A DNA stretch of 64,000 nt. Source: Trichobilharzia regenti (taxonomy: Eukaryota; Platyhelminthes; Trematoda; Strigeidida; Schistosomatidae). Position 1 is the stretch's first letter. Each line of letters begins with the position of its first letter. Below the pieces are notes generated by a model. The model was not told the origin of the DNA, did no database searches, and was given only the letters and a program-made list of their open reading frames with translations. The DNA is taken from the NCBI GenBank assembly GCA_944472135.2, contig OX235270.1, forward strand, positions 49,786,352 through 49,850,351, in the 5' to 3' direction. A program made the translations under genes and the position numbers. Shown here one piece after another: positions 44,454 to 55,672 of the stretch.

Positions 44454-44789
44454 TCAGCCAATAACGTAGTTCGTTGAAACATAAATGAAACTAAAAAACT
44501 GTTGACAAGTAATTAAACCTACTGGTGTGGCTGCAGGACGAAAATTTTCTGAGTAATTTCTTCCTACTGATGGATGGCATAGACTTGTACTTCGTCTAGG
44601 TGGATAATCATGTGATTTCTGATCCAGGCGTGAACCATGCCCATTTCGACTAATACCATTCGATTCATATAACAGAGATGGATCCGTGATTATTGAAGGA
44701 TTGTTTTCATGTAAATTAGTGAGCCCTGTGCTCACAGATAAAAGTCTTACGAGTGCTTCAAGCTGCAGCATTAAGTCAGTACGACTACG
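44454..44789 (-). CDS. Dystrobrevin, exon after the coiled coil
   Basis: Acceptor aacttttag, then RSRTDLMLQLEALVRLLSVS in frame with the preceding exon. This matches the end of the second coiled coil of dystrobrevins, where vertebrates have a similar SRRELMxQLExLMKLL. The frame then runs through low-complexity sequence (NGHGSRLDQKSHDYPPRRST) to a TAG at 44454. A weak donor near 44519 could instead lead to another exon. If read to the stop, the protein is shorter at the C-terminus than vertebrate long forms. Confidence 0.75.
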   Translation of the reverse strand, partial: RSRTDLMLQLEALVRLLSVSTGLTNLHENNPSIITDPSLLYESNGISRNGHGSRLDQKSHDYPPRRSTSLCHPSVGRNYSENFRPAATPVGLITCQQFFSFIYVSTNYVIG

Positions 44790-45970
44790 CTAAAAGTTAA
44801 AAAAGAACAATAATATTCATTCTTGGTACTTCTCATTGATAGCCACTTTCATGCGCACATCAGTTTCTCACACCTGTTTACATTTAGGTGAAAAAAATAA
44901 AAACAGATGTACAGGAATCGGGAATGACTTAAACTCAAAGAATATTCTGCATTATCCCTCAGTCATTAAATGACATGCGATGAAATACTGTCAATGATGG
45001 TAACTAAAATACCATACAACCCAGGCAAACTGTGATAGACTCAGGTAAAAGGTGAAAGATCAATAGACACGGTGCATGCTATTGCATATTCTATTAAGGA
45101 GAAGAAAGTTATGTGCTTACGCTTTGTCTTCATAAAACTAAACACAGTGTTTTTAAAAAAAAAAGAAAGTTAAACATCCAGAATTTTTCTAAATTTATGA
45201 CGTGTATGCATATCATACGGAATATACGTAAAGCTTTTTTTTCATTTCAACAGTGAAGACGTTTTCCATAGAAACTTAAAAGAAACCATTAAAATGCTTA
45301 ATGTTTTAAAACTCGCTGTAAGTGATGGATGTGTAAATAAACAACTTTCCTTTGAGCAAGGAATAAAAATATGCGTCGGTGACACAGTGGTAGAATGCTC
45401 GCCGACCAAGCATGTGGCCCCGGGTTCGATCCCCCGCCAATACACTCCTTTACTTCTCCAAACCAGTAATAAGACTGGTAAGAAAAAAGGGTTGTGCATG
45501 AAGCTAGCGACCTCATCCGGTAAAAACAAGTACCACTGCTACCTAAACTTCAAACCTCTAGCTCGAAGATCAATGCTCCACTAAGGATGTTAAGGAATAA
45601 AAACAAGTATGAAAATAGGTTTTCCCTAATGATGTGGATATTTTCTTCACAGAATGCTTGATGTTTAGTAAGTCTATATGAAAATATGAAAGTGAAGCCT
45701 AGCTAGCACCCATATACGACTGAATGCAAAATATATTTATTTATATATAAATTTGTATGACATCAGTTTAGGGAAATTACTGTTCGTCGTATTTCATATG
45801 CACAAAATATCCAGTTACAAATTAATATCAGGTATGATTTTTGAATAAACATTTTACATATCAACACTGAACTATTAATGACAAGTCGCATTAAGAGTTT
45901 GTGTTCTAAAAATATTATAAAATAATATGTTGTAATATTTAACTGTTGAGAACTTAAAATAAACGCATAC
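44790..45970. other. Dystrobrevin intron
   Basis: Contains the tRNA-Gly-like SINE at 45371-45560. The rest is AT-rich with nothing recognised. Confidence 0.6.
45371..45560 (+). mobile_element. tRNA-Gly-like SINE
   Basis: The head 'gcgtcggtgacacagtggta' followed by gaatgctcgcc, and box B gggttcgatcccc, closely resemble a tRNA-Gly gene, but the 3' half cannot pair into an acceptor stem and continues into an unrelated body. A degraded relative is at 40425. Antisense to dystrobrevin. Confidence 0.7.
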
Positions 45971-46259
45971 CTGTAGGTTGTTCATTCTGGATTCCAACTC
46001 ATCTTTCCTTTGACGTATCGCCTTCAAATCAGCAACCAGACGAGGATTTTGTGCGTTCGCCGAAGCACTGGCTACAGATGATATTATACTATCTGGCTTT
46101 AAATGTTGTGCTGAATTCCCTTGACCTAATGTGTCTGGACTTTCATTAAATAAATCTTTTAACTGAGATGAATCATTTTTCAGACAACCAGTGGCAGCTA
46201 TGAATGCTGCTTGTTTCTGTTGTTCAATACGTAAACGTTCGATTTCTCTCAGTATTTTC
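45971..46259 (-). CDS. Dystrobrevin, coiled-coil exon
   Basis: Acceptor cattatttcag and donor ctacag|gtatgc. The frame reads KILREIERLRIEQQKQAAF, a linker with DLFNESPDTLGQG, then RLVADLKAIRQRKDELESRM, the second heptad block. Both blocks are hallmarks of dystrobrevin (and, less closely, dystrophin) coiled coils, which bind each other to build the dystrophin complex at the muscle membrane. The RQRKDELExRM wording is closer to dystrobrevin than dystrophin. Phase enters 2, leaves 0. Confidence 0.9.
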
Positions 46260-47530
46260 CTGAAATAATGATAAGTAGTAGAAATAGGCCAAACACACTT
46301 TCCTCAAATACTGATAAACAAAAAGTGAGATTGTTTTTACTTAAATTACTTTAGATGTATATTAAACGAGAGGTCTCAATTTCAGAATTTGTAAATTACA
46401 CAGTTCGAGATGGAATTTCATTGTAGTTTCCTTTGGAAGATGAAATATTCAGATAATAATTTGTGACCTGCTTGACAGTGTAAATAATAAGCATCATAAA
46501 AGAGACATCCATTTAAACTACGTTTGTTGACAAATTAGGTAAGATCTATAGACTGCAGTATTAACAAATGGTACGTTGATACAGAAAATAGTCCTTTGAT
46601 TCAGGATGACATCTGACATCCAGTCGTATAAAGAATAGTATCATATTTGTATTTATAACACCTTGGCAGCCAATATACACCTTTGACTCACAATTACGAT
46701 GCATAGTGCAGAAGTGATCATGTTATGCACTGATTTATGAACAGCGGTTAAACTTGTCTGTTATGTTTAAAAAACACAAAAACTTATCATTCTAGTATTA
46801 TATCATTACAGATAGCGTTTAATTTCTAAATAAAGTATAGATGTTATTACTGGACAGAGTTTAGAACTTCAGTCACACTATTCATCAGCGTTAACGGGTA
46901 GTGAAATACTACATTTAGTTTCATAGCTAATTATTTCTGTAGCTAATCACTTGTCGACTAGTGAATTCAACACAAAAACAAAGCCACTTTCTAAGCTGAA
47001 TATGCCCTATTCACTGCTGTCAGTTGTTTCTAAGTTCTCTAAGATTTTATGATCGCAGTTATGCTTTATTTGTGCATAGTATGCCCTAGGTCAACTGATA
47101 ATTTTGTGAATAACAAACAAAATTCAATGAATCGAAATAAATCGATTAAATTAAACAGAAGTTATAGTGAAACTGAGGGAGGTTAGCGCATATCTACGAT
47201 CTTCTGGACATGTAACAAAAAGCCTATGTCTAAAGGGAACAAATGCTTTAAACAGTGCCATCGCTAAGCATCTGCTTGACACGGGTCATTAGGTGGACGT
47301 CACTAAATCGTTCAAATTTATCAATAGGCAAGAGAGTTCGATTCTCCTCAAGTTTGCTGAAGCCATCTCCATCAACCGCATGAAACCTGATTTATGCATT
47401 CAGAAAGAAGCAGTTATCAGTCTCTCTTTGCTCTGGTAACTGGATATTTTCACCTCTCTTTCATCTGATTACGTAATGTCGGAAGTTTCCATTGTGTATG
47501 ATCATTACTGCTATGAATAGTGTTTATTAA

Positions 47531-47534
<4 letters not shown>

Positions 47535-47569
<35 letters not shown>
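47535..47569. repeat. (TA)n within PLE E
   Basis: About 17 TA units, in the same place as the longer tract in the sister copy at 54690-54733. Confidence 0.95.
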
Positions 47570-47572
<3 letters not shown>

Positions 47573-47676
47573 CTCTATGCATATATTGATTGGCTTTTGT
47601 TTAAAAATGAACCCTGTGAAAGTACGTTAAAATTGTTTCTGTAGATATACTTATTAATAATGACTTTGACGTGTGA

Positions 47677-47725
47677 GCAGCTGATGAGAAGCCAACAGAA
47701 AAATGATGATACCATTTTATTCTGC
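47677..47725 (+). ncRNA. Hammerhead-like motif, degraded (PLE E)
   Basis: GCAG, CTGATGA, GAAGCCAACA, GAAA and closing CTGC are retained, but stem III pairs poorly compared with 24332-24381. Confidence 0.35.
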
Positions 47726-47982
47726 AAAAGCTGTTGTTCTTGCTTTATTCAAATTCTTTAAAGGGAATAAGTGTATCGAATTATGTAAAGCTGAAGTTGA
47801 CACTATACCATCAGCAATCAGTACATCATAATTATCATTGTGAAAAAACATGAAGAAATGACGAGGAGTCTAAAAAGCATGGTAATAAATAAGTCGGCTT
47901 ATGAATGTACGTTTTTGATAATATTTGCTGGTAGCTTTAAACTGATTGAATAAAAATACGCGTGCTGTCGGCACAGATTTAC

Positions 47983-48053
47983 CTGTTTTTCTCTTGCAAT
48001 TGCGCGATCAGCTGTTTTTGCGTTTGCGTTGAATCAACAAGATCACCTAGTTT
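47983..48053 (-). CDS. Dystrobrevin, start of coiled coil
   Basis: Acceptor gattttaaag, donor aacag|gtaaat. The frame reads KLGDLVDSTQTQKQLIAQ and LQEKNR, equivalent to the vertebrate segment with KQQRQLIAELENKNR just before the first coiled coil. It enters in phase 0 and leaves in phase 2, so the split AGG codon joins it exactly to the next exon (ENR-KILREIE pattern). At 71 nt it is a small exon. Confidence 0.9.
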
Positions 48054-50628
48054 CTTTAAAATCAAGGGCCGTAAAATTAAAATGTCATTGTAAATATATG
48101 ATATATATACATATATATTTAAAAGGTAACGTATGGAGTTATTTTTAAACACAGGCATCTCACGGACATACTTTCTTACGTAAGCAGAAATGTGAATATT
48201 CACTTCCTGAGCCGACGAACAACTTTATAACATCCATTTTGTGTGCAAAATAATAAAGACTATTTTGGAGTTGTATAAGTTATTAAAACAAAAGATCTGC
48301 ATAACTTAGACTAAGCTAAACATGTCGTATAGATAGTGTTATTTCCTTGATGTTCTGCTAACCTTCATACTCGCACCACGGTTGTAGACAATTGCATTCG
48401 GGTTAAAAACTTAGTTAGCTCCAAAATGATCAAAAGAACACAGAATTATATATATATATGCATATAAAGAACATACGTTGGAGAACACAATTATAACCTT
48501 CATCAACAATATTTTAATTTTAAGTTTAGAATGATTCAATAGTATGCTTATGAAAAGATTAAGTAAAATTGAGTGCAACTAATTCAATAAGGCCCTTAAT
48601 ACATTGTAATTTACATATACGCATACAGCAGATTTGAATCTTGCCACATCTCCGTTCGATCAGACAGACTGCATACCCAGCCTCCATATAAAAGATTTAA
48701 TTGTTGTTTAGTGTATGCAAATGTGAGTAGTTGCTAAGCTGCATTTCGCTTTTGTTTCACTAATAACCCGCCGATTTGTCGGTGTTATTTCATAAGTTTT
48801 GGAAAATAAAAGGTCATTTTATTAGTTTATGCTCTGTGGTTCAGCAAAACCGTATTATCACTGGATATTGTTTCAAACAATATTCATATCATTCATACCT
48901 ATCCTAAATGTAGTTTCAAAAATTTTAGCATAAACAGAATATACATTGAATCAATTTCGCCTCACAAGTTGACTGTTAAATCCAAAAGTGAAAATTCATC
49001 TGTGGACTTCATGCTCTACACTCCTCTTTGCGTTTTGCATAATATCAGATTTTCTTCATTTCATAGATGTATTCATAGCTAGTAATTCCACGTAGAGAGA
49101 ATAAGACCACCATAATTTTCCGTTTCAGCAGTTTTTTTTGATGTTCTTTTATTCTGTAGGGTAACAGAGCTAACTGAATTTTACAGCTCTTCTAACTGTC
49201 TGATTTGATTTCACCTAGGAATGATATAATCCATATTGAAAACAATCAAATACCTTCAAATTCAATTACTACATATTATTCTCTTTCTTATCATTCAGTG
49301 GTTTTACTGTCCGTTTCCTAAATGTCTCATAAGCAGTTGTACGCGGCAGTGACCATCATGTCCAGCGTGGAGTTGACGCTCACTGAGTTCACTGGCTGAC
49401 TGGATAAATCATCGATATTGAAAGTCAACACGGAGACCCAATGATACATGCGCTTGATTATCTAACTGACGGTGCTGGCTTGGGAATCTGGCAGGATCAT
49501 GGGTGCGTATTTGTGGAGATTCCGAAGTTAGGTTGAAACAGTTGTTTGTTGCTCCTTGTTTTACAATAATTCTTTAACGTGCGCCCATCGCCTACGAAAT
49601 CTACGCTAAGATTATTGCGTGTAAAATTTTGTTGTACGCATATAAACTCAACTCTACAGATAAAACGCCTAACAGTTTACTTATAAAGAGAATAACTATA
49701 TTCCATAGGCTGTCTATGACTTTGTCAAAGAAGATTGGGGATGCTTATACCAAGTTTATTCCAGAACTTTACTTCTTTATTTTTTCTTGATTACAGCTTG
49801 ATTCCACACTGTATTTTTGGTACAAGTATGGAATTTTCAGTATGTGATATCGGTAGCCCAAATTTTCCAGGCCGACGATTGATACCAGGTGTGCGTTGGC
49901 AGGGGATTGAACCCCGGACCATGTGCATGGTCGGCGAGAGTCCTAGCTACTGTGCCACGGACGCATGTCCGCTACCAGAAAAATATTAAGTTTTATTTTA
50001 CTCATATGTTAAACATGAATGAAAAAGCGATTCGTTGGTTCATTAGAGATAAAAATTTTATGGATACGATTTTATACTGATAAATCACACTGTGTTATAC
50101 AGTAAATGGTAACTAATGATTTTTCGAGCACAAACTATTGCTCACAATCATATCAAGTCACTCACACAACTTTCCTGTACGTAAACCTTTTCATATTAGA
50201 TAACGCTTCTCTGGATAAGAAACAGAGAATTCCTTATCCTAGACAATAGCTATTGACATTTCATATTCAAAGACTGAATCAAACCGTTAGTCTAATGGTA
50301 AATTTTATGCTGAGCATCAGTGCAAATTAGGATAATTAGTGAACTAGTTGGACTTTGTACACATCCATTTTATTCAGTCATTATGAGGAATACTCACAGG
50401 AATTCAGTTGCTTAAATCTATCTTAATTTTAGTCAGTTAGATATATTTACTAGAGGCCTAATAAATTTCCACAAACTTAATAAAATTAGTATGCTGTAAA
50501 AAGTTATCAGTAACCTGCAATTGTTATAAATTGACAGTGAAAAGGATACGTGGCATATGGTTGAAAAATTAAATTCCGACTAAGTGTTTATTCTCAACTT
50601 TAAGTGGTAGCTTAAACTTTAAACTTAC
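48054..50628. other. Dystrobrevin intron
   Basis: Contains the SINE at 49790-49968 and a more GC-rich patch at 49300-49560 that looks like a repeat of unknown type. No further exon is required by phase. Confidence 0.5.
49790..49968 (-). mobile_element. tRNA-derived SINE, same family as 25452-25640
   Basis: Minus strand: 'cgtccgtggcacagtagcta', box B ggttcaatccc, then 'aaatttgggctaccgatatc' and the tail 'tggaatcaagctgtaatc' with an A-rich end. It is in the same orientation as the host gene. Confidence 0.85.
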
Positions 50629-50893
50629 ATCAAATTCTTTATTTAGAGAGGAAGCAGCAGCCAGTTGAGCGGCGTATCTAGCAATCAAGGCGTGTTCTTC
50701 GCTAGACTTTTGATCCATATTATGCATTTTCATTGAAAAAGTGGCTTTCGTATTTGCGTTGAATGAACTATTATTACTTATCGATGTTGTGCTTATTGTC
50801 TGTGTGGTTAGTACTTGGGCTGTTGCACTTGATATTTCTTGCTGTTGTTGATACTGCTGATTCAAATATGTAACAGGTTCAGGATAAGATGAT
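50629..50893 (-). CDS. Dystrobrevin, linker exon with conserved EEHALIARYAAQLAA
   Basis: Acceptor ttatgtatgtag and donor tttgat|gtaagt. The frame starts SSYPEPVTYLNQQYQQQQ (glutamine run) and passes a serine/threonine-rich part. It ends with SSEEHALIARYAAQLAAASS, the signature that precedes the coiled coil in dystrobrevins (EEHxLIARYAAxLAAE in vertebrates). Phases 2 in, 0 out match both neighbours. Confidence 0.9.
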
Positions 50894-51009
50894 CTACATA
50901 CATAAATTTTGCATAAACACGAAAACAACACAGATATAATAACAGATTAAATGCGCAATATTGCAGTCATTTACAATAAACACAAACCAAATTAAAAATG
51001 TACATTACT

Positions 51010-51850
51010 TAGAGTTTATTATTATTGGTCTCTTGGCTTCCTAGTGGAACATAGGGCTTCAACTGCACGCTCCACTTGCTTCTGTCTTCCGCTGTACTTT
51101 TCACCTTCATCCATGTTAGTTAGTCCATACTCTTTCAGCTTTTCTTCACACGATCTCCTCCATGTCACCCTTACACTGACGTACCACTCGCCTCTTCCCT
51201 TTCGGGTTACACTCGAGCAACGGCCTGACGCGCGATGTCTTCAACGAGTGTCCAATCCATCTCCACTTTCTCCTGCATATTTGTTGGGCGATTGGTTTGT
51301 TCTTGTTTTGTTTCTTCCCATAGTTTCTTATTGGTGATTCCGTCCGGCCACCTTATCTTCAGTATAGAGCGAAGACAGTTGTTGGTTGATAAAGGTCTGC
51401 AACAGGCTGTTGAAAATATTCTTTGTGACCCGCCCACCAAGTTTCTGATCGTATAGAAGAACTGACTGACTTGACGTTTGTATTGAAAAACCGACTGAAT
51501 TTTGTTGTTGATGCTGAGTGACGAAGATTTCCAGATTGGTTTCAGATTGGTGAATGTGTTTCTCGCCTTCCCGATTCTCTCTCGATTTGGCATCCTCGTC
51601 CGTTCCGACTTCCTGTAGTTGAGACAATGCTCCCTAGATAAGTGAATGAAGTAACCTCTTTGAAATCCCTCCCGTTGATGGTGATTCGCGCCTGATGTTG
51701 CTGCTGTTGTTGTTGTTGGCTGATTATTTTCATAACCTCCGTCTTGTCTATGTTCACCTGGAGTCCTGTCTTCGCCGGCTGCTTCTTCAACCAGTTTGTC
51801 GGTTTTCGCTTGTAAGTCTTCGATTTTGTGTGACTTAGAGTTCAACAGAA
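51010..51850 (-). mobile_element. RTE 3' fragment in dystrobrevin intron
   Basis: The minus strand encodes KIEDLQAKTDKLVEEAAGED, a QPTTTTAA run, RIGKARNTFTNLKPIWKSSS, then LKIRWPDGITNKKLWEETKQ and a short end near 51018 with an AAT-like tail. The main frame (51207-51845) is almost open but has a shift near 51620. Typical 5'-truncated RTE insertion. Confidence 0.85.
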
Positions 51851-52284
51851 GTGTTTTTGGTTTAAATTAGCATGAAACTGTGTAGCAACAGTATGTGCAT
51901 TTTAACGGTGTCTGAAAGAAAAAACTTTAATATTTTAAAGGCATGAGAAATATCCATGTGATATAAATTGTAAAGACAAGTCAGCAAAGGCTATTCTTCT
52001 GATAACTTTTGCTTCAAAGCTGTACAGATAGGTAATGTTCTTCAATGTCATGGGAATGCCTACAAAGGTAGATTGATAACATCATTTGACAACAAAATAT
52101 ACAAAACCAAAAACATAAAAATTATAAATCATGCAAAAAATAGCATGGATGTTGACAGGAGAAACTAAACAAACTAATAACCTAGTTTTTGCCTACCTTC
52201 TTTATACATATCATCCCATACCAAAATAAAAATATTCAACAAAGTGTTATATAAGGTATTTCAAATTCGTTTAGGGAATAGATA

Positions 52285-52400
52285 TCCTGACAACATCTTC
52301 GAATCAGGCAGAAGCTCTCGGTATACACAAGGAAAACCCTGAACTGTGTATACAGAAAAGGCATCTTCAATCCCTTTCACTATCCTGGCCTTAACATTTT
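52285..52400 (+). mobile_element. PLE C-terminal remnant F
   Basis: Plus-strand frame pieces read AEALGIHKENPELCIQKRHL and QSLSLSWP, the last residues of a PLE endonuclease. Confidence 0.65.
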
Positions 52401-53701
52401 CTTTGTCTATCTTATGCAGTCATTTGGTAAGTGATTCATTTAGTTGTTTCCTCTTACATTCGGAACCACTTACTATTTTGAACAATGTTACTGTTTCAAA
52501 GAGCTTGTAGTTTTAATGGTAGTCATTTCTAAGCGATATTCATCACTTTATTTTTTAGATTACATAGGACTACTTAAATTAATTTCGTAATTTATTCATT
52601 ATTTTTGCTGGCATGTAATTTTATATATTTTATTAACAATGTCAGGTGTTTGCATTACATTTGAGAACACTACATAGCTGTGTATCTTTGAAGTGAAGTT
52701 AAGAAAAGGTTAATTTTTGCTGGCCTATGTTTTTTTTTTAATGATTATATTTATTTTCTCAGCAAATAGACTTAATTGTTGCAGTCAACAACAGTATCAT
52801 CAGCTTGTACATCGCACAGACAAAAAGAAAAAAAACATAACAATATGATTAGTAAAAATGAGGAGAGAATACAAAAAATGACGTCATTTTACTCGAATTC
52901 TCAGCCTACTGTAATAATCAATATGGCATGCAGATTCAGTGTTGGATGTATTTTCAGGCATTCACATGAGGTTTATGAATGGATAGAAAATAATAGAAAA
53001 ATAAAAAAAGAAACGGATTTCATCATGAACTGTAGCCTCTAAATGTGAGGGAACAAACTTGACTAGAAATCGATAGAAATTCGGGAATCTGACACAAATA
53101 TTCCTCATAAAGGGATATTTTTAACAAAAGAAGAATAATGACTGTATCAAAGCAGTGCTAAAGGCTTGCACTAAGAACACAAATAAAGTGATGAGAAGAA
53201 TACTAGTCTTACATATCTGTAGACAGCTATAGTCTCTTAATACTAACACATGTCTCTAAATAAACATCAAATCTAACCACCAACTTTAATGACCAGAGTA
53301 TAATTTGATTATACTCAACTGTGAGAAACTGTGTCGTGAGTTATGGGTGAAATTTATTCAGTTTTGATTATTGTTTCAGTCAAACTTCACTATAATACTG
53401 ACAATAAAGTATATCCTAATTGTGAATACTTTACTTAGTTAAATATATGTTTGTGTGTTCATTAGGCGATGTGATAATGTGATAAGATATTGTAAATGCG
53501 ACATATTTAATTATCAGGAAGTCATACTTTCAAACAAGTACCTAACTACTTGGGCGAAATCTGGCGATTTGAACTAAATTAGGTTCCTCAGCTGAGTCTA
53601 ACTGGACACCGATGAACTCGGCTCCAAACAGGCAAGACGGCCGTCCGGTGTTAAGACCACCTCGATCTGGTTGGCAAGACATAATGTTGGATGTGAGTAT
53701 T

Positions 53702-53902
53702 GAACAACTACTCATCTCAATCAATCAACAGTCCATAGTTTTGTGAAAATATGCTTGCTTCCTTGATTATCGCTTATGGTGTCAAGTGAACCCCGTCCTG
53801 TGATCTGTCAATAATTTGGCTTTCAAAGGAAACTGTGGTGAAAAATTCACCCCTCAAATTATGTGCACTGTGAATTCCTAACTAATTTGAGAATTATGAA
53901 TT
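53702..53902 (+). repeat. Dispersed repeat of about 185-200 bp, copy 2
   Basis: Same sequence and orientation as 3778-3962, with a short extra stretch (caatcaacagtccatagt region) near its left end. Confidence 0.8.
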
Positions 53903-54685
53903 TCATTTATACACACTCTACCCACATATTCACGGGGACTGACTAACTAGATTATACAGACACTTGCATGAATATATCTTCGTTACCATTATTTTTGTTA
54001 CTGTGATCATCTCGATTATTATCCACTAATTTATCTGCCTGAAATCTAATTCTTGAAATAATAGAGAAGATTTGTAGCTCAGGTGGATGATTTGGAATTA
54101 ATACAATTTACGAATAAACTGTATGAACTGTAACAGACATTACATCTGTCAAAGTAGGAGTCCCTTTCGAATCCGAATCCAAGTACACAAGTTAGCTGTA
54201 AAAAGACATGATATATATTCTTTTATGTCAATGAATGTAGATAATCATGGACATTCATTTGATAAGGATAATTTTGAAATTTTAAATAGAGGAAACACCC
54301 AAAGTGCAGGAGCAGTTTCATTGGACAACAGAAAGAAGAGCATATCTACGATCTTCTGGACATGTAACAAAAAGCCTATGTCTAAAGGGAACAAATGCTT
54401 TAAACAGTGCCATCGCTAAGCATCTGCTTGACACGGGTCATTAGGTGGACGTCACTAAATCGTTCAAATTTATCAATAGGCAACAAGAGAGTTCGATTCT
54501 CCTCAAGTTTGCTGAAGCCATCTCCATCAACCGCATGAAACCTGATTTATACGTTCAGAAAGAAGCAGTTATCAGTCTCTCTTTGCTCTGGTAACTGGAT
54601 ATTTTCACCTCTCTTTCATCTGATTACGTAATGTCGGAAGTTTCCATTGTGTATGATCATTACTGCTATGAATAGTGTTTATTAA

Positions 54686-54689
<4 letters not shown>

Positions 54690-54733
<44 letters not shown>
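54690..54733. repeat. (TA)n within PLE G
   Basis: About 22 TA units, against about 17 in PLE E. Confidence 0.95.
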
Positions 54734-54737
<4 letters not shown>

Positions 54738-54841
54738 CTCTATGCATATATTGATTGGCTTTTGTTTAAAAATGAACCCTGTGCAAGTATGTTAAAATTG
54801 TTTCTGTAGATATACTTATTAATAATGACTTTGACGTGTGA

Positions 54842-54890
54842 GCAGCTGATGAGAAGCCAACAGAAAAATGATGATACCATTTTATTCTGC
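54842..54890 (+). ncRNA. Hammerhead-like motif, degraded (PLE G)
   Basis: Same sequence as 47677-47725. Confidence 0.35.
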
Positions 54891-55578
54891 AAAAGCTGTT
54901 GTTCTTGCTTTATTCAAATGTCAGAGAATTCCTAGAAGCCTGGTACTCAAGTGAATCAGCGATTAACAAACATTGCAATATAGAGCAAACTGACTAACTA
55001 GTAAAAAGTAAGTCACGTGACAAGAAAGTTCAAATACCAATTCAATAAAAAAAACTAATCAGAAAAGATGTGAGTCGTTACCCGTCTCGAAGATAGCTGC
55101 CAGGAGACACAATTATATCTCTCATGAAGAATTCAAATGAATTCCTTCTATGCTAAATCTTGCGCTGAAGATGTTGTCTAGAAAGACGACGAGAGCTTCC
55201 TAATTAAACCAACCAGCCCAGAGAATACAACTAATTCCAGAACTCTTATTCTATTAGCAACACTGGTTTAAAATGTCTGTGGTCAATATTTTATTGTGTA
55301 GTTTCTGCTTATTTGTAAAGCCTGATTAGAAATTACCAAAATTACATATTTGCTTAAATTGTGTTCCATAATTATCGCATTGGGAATATTAAGATCTTAT
55401 GTTAATTAAGCGTAGTGTCTGTTGGATAGAAATTAGTTTTCCTCAAGCTCAATCTTCGGTTGGTTGCAACACCGGCTGACATCCAGTTTAAAGTTTCGTA
55501 CTAATGTAAATTTTTGTGATACAATTAATAAAGCCTATTTCGTTTACAGGAGTAAGAAAATAGGACGTTAAAACTTAC

Positions 55579-55672
55579 GATGACAACGGTTGGTGACTTG
55601 TACTTGGTGGATTTTTTGTATCTGAAACATATTGGTTAACATAAGGTACATCAGAGTATGGCATACCATTTT
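55579..55672 (-). CDS. Dystrobrevin, small linker exon
   Basis: Acceptor cttcccttccccttgtag and donor gtcatc|gtaagt. Its first two bases complete the codon split at 57057, and the frame reads ENGMPYSDVPYVNQYVSD and TKNPPSTSHQPLSS, ending two bases into a codon completed by the exon at 50893. It has no conserved domain; it is assigned by splice phase and position. Confidence 0.75.

Larger units (their letters stand above)
47193..47755 (+). mobile_element. PLE 3' fragment E
   Basis: Encodes decayed endonuclease C-terminus (NKPMSKGN-like, then FKFINRQESSILLKFAEAIS, then KPDLCIQKEAVISLSLLW) and the non-coding 3' region with an internal (TA)n and a hammerhead-like end. Nearly identical to 54341-54919, differing mainly in TA length. 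Confidence 0.85.
46260..47982. other. Dystrobrevin intron with PLE copy
   Basis: Holds the PLE fragment at 47193-47755 and otherwise AT-rich sequence without recognised features. Confidence 0.6.
51851..54124. other. Dystrobrevin intron, continued
   Basis: Contains the small PLE remnant at 52285-52400, a GC-richer unassigned piece at 53540-53700, and the dispersed repeat at 53702-53902. No exon recognised. Confidence 0.5.
54125..54919 (+). mobile_element. PLE fragment G
   Basis: The 3' part (54341-54919) is almost identical to 47193-47755. Upstream, 54123-54330 adds a frame with VHKLAVKRHDIYSFMSMNVD and HSFDKDNFEILNRGN, resembling the 'NHxFDxxNxxIL' part of PLE-type endonuclease regions. This copy is therefore longer at its 5' side, or two fragments are joined at 54341. 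Confidence 0.75.

Noticed and set aside
45371..45445. A functional tRNA-Gly gene
   Set aside because: Head resembles tRNA-Gly, but the acceptor stem does not pair and the sequence continues as a SINE body.
47535..54733. TA tracts as centromeric or CRISPR-like arrays
   Set aside because: They are simple microsatellites inside PLE 3' regions; no spacer-repeat structure exists.
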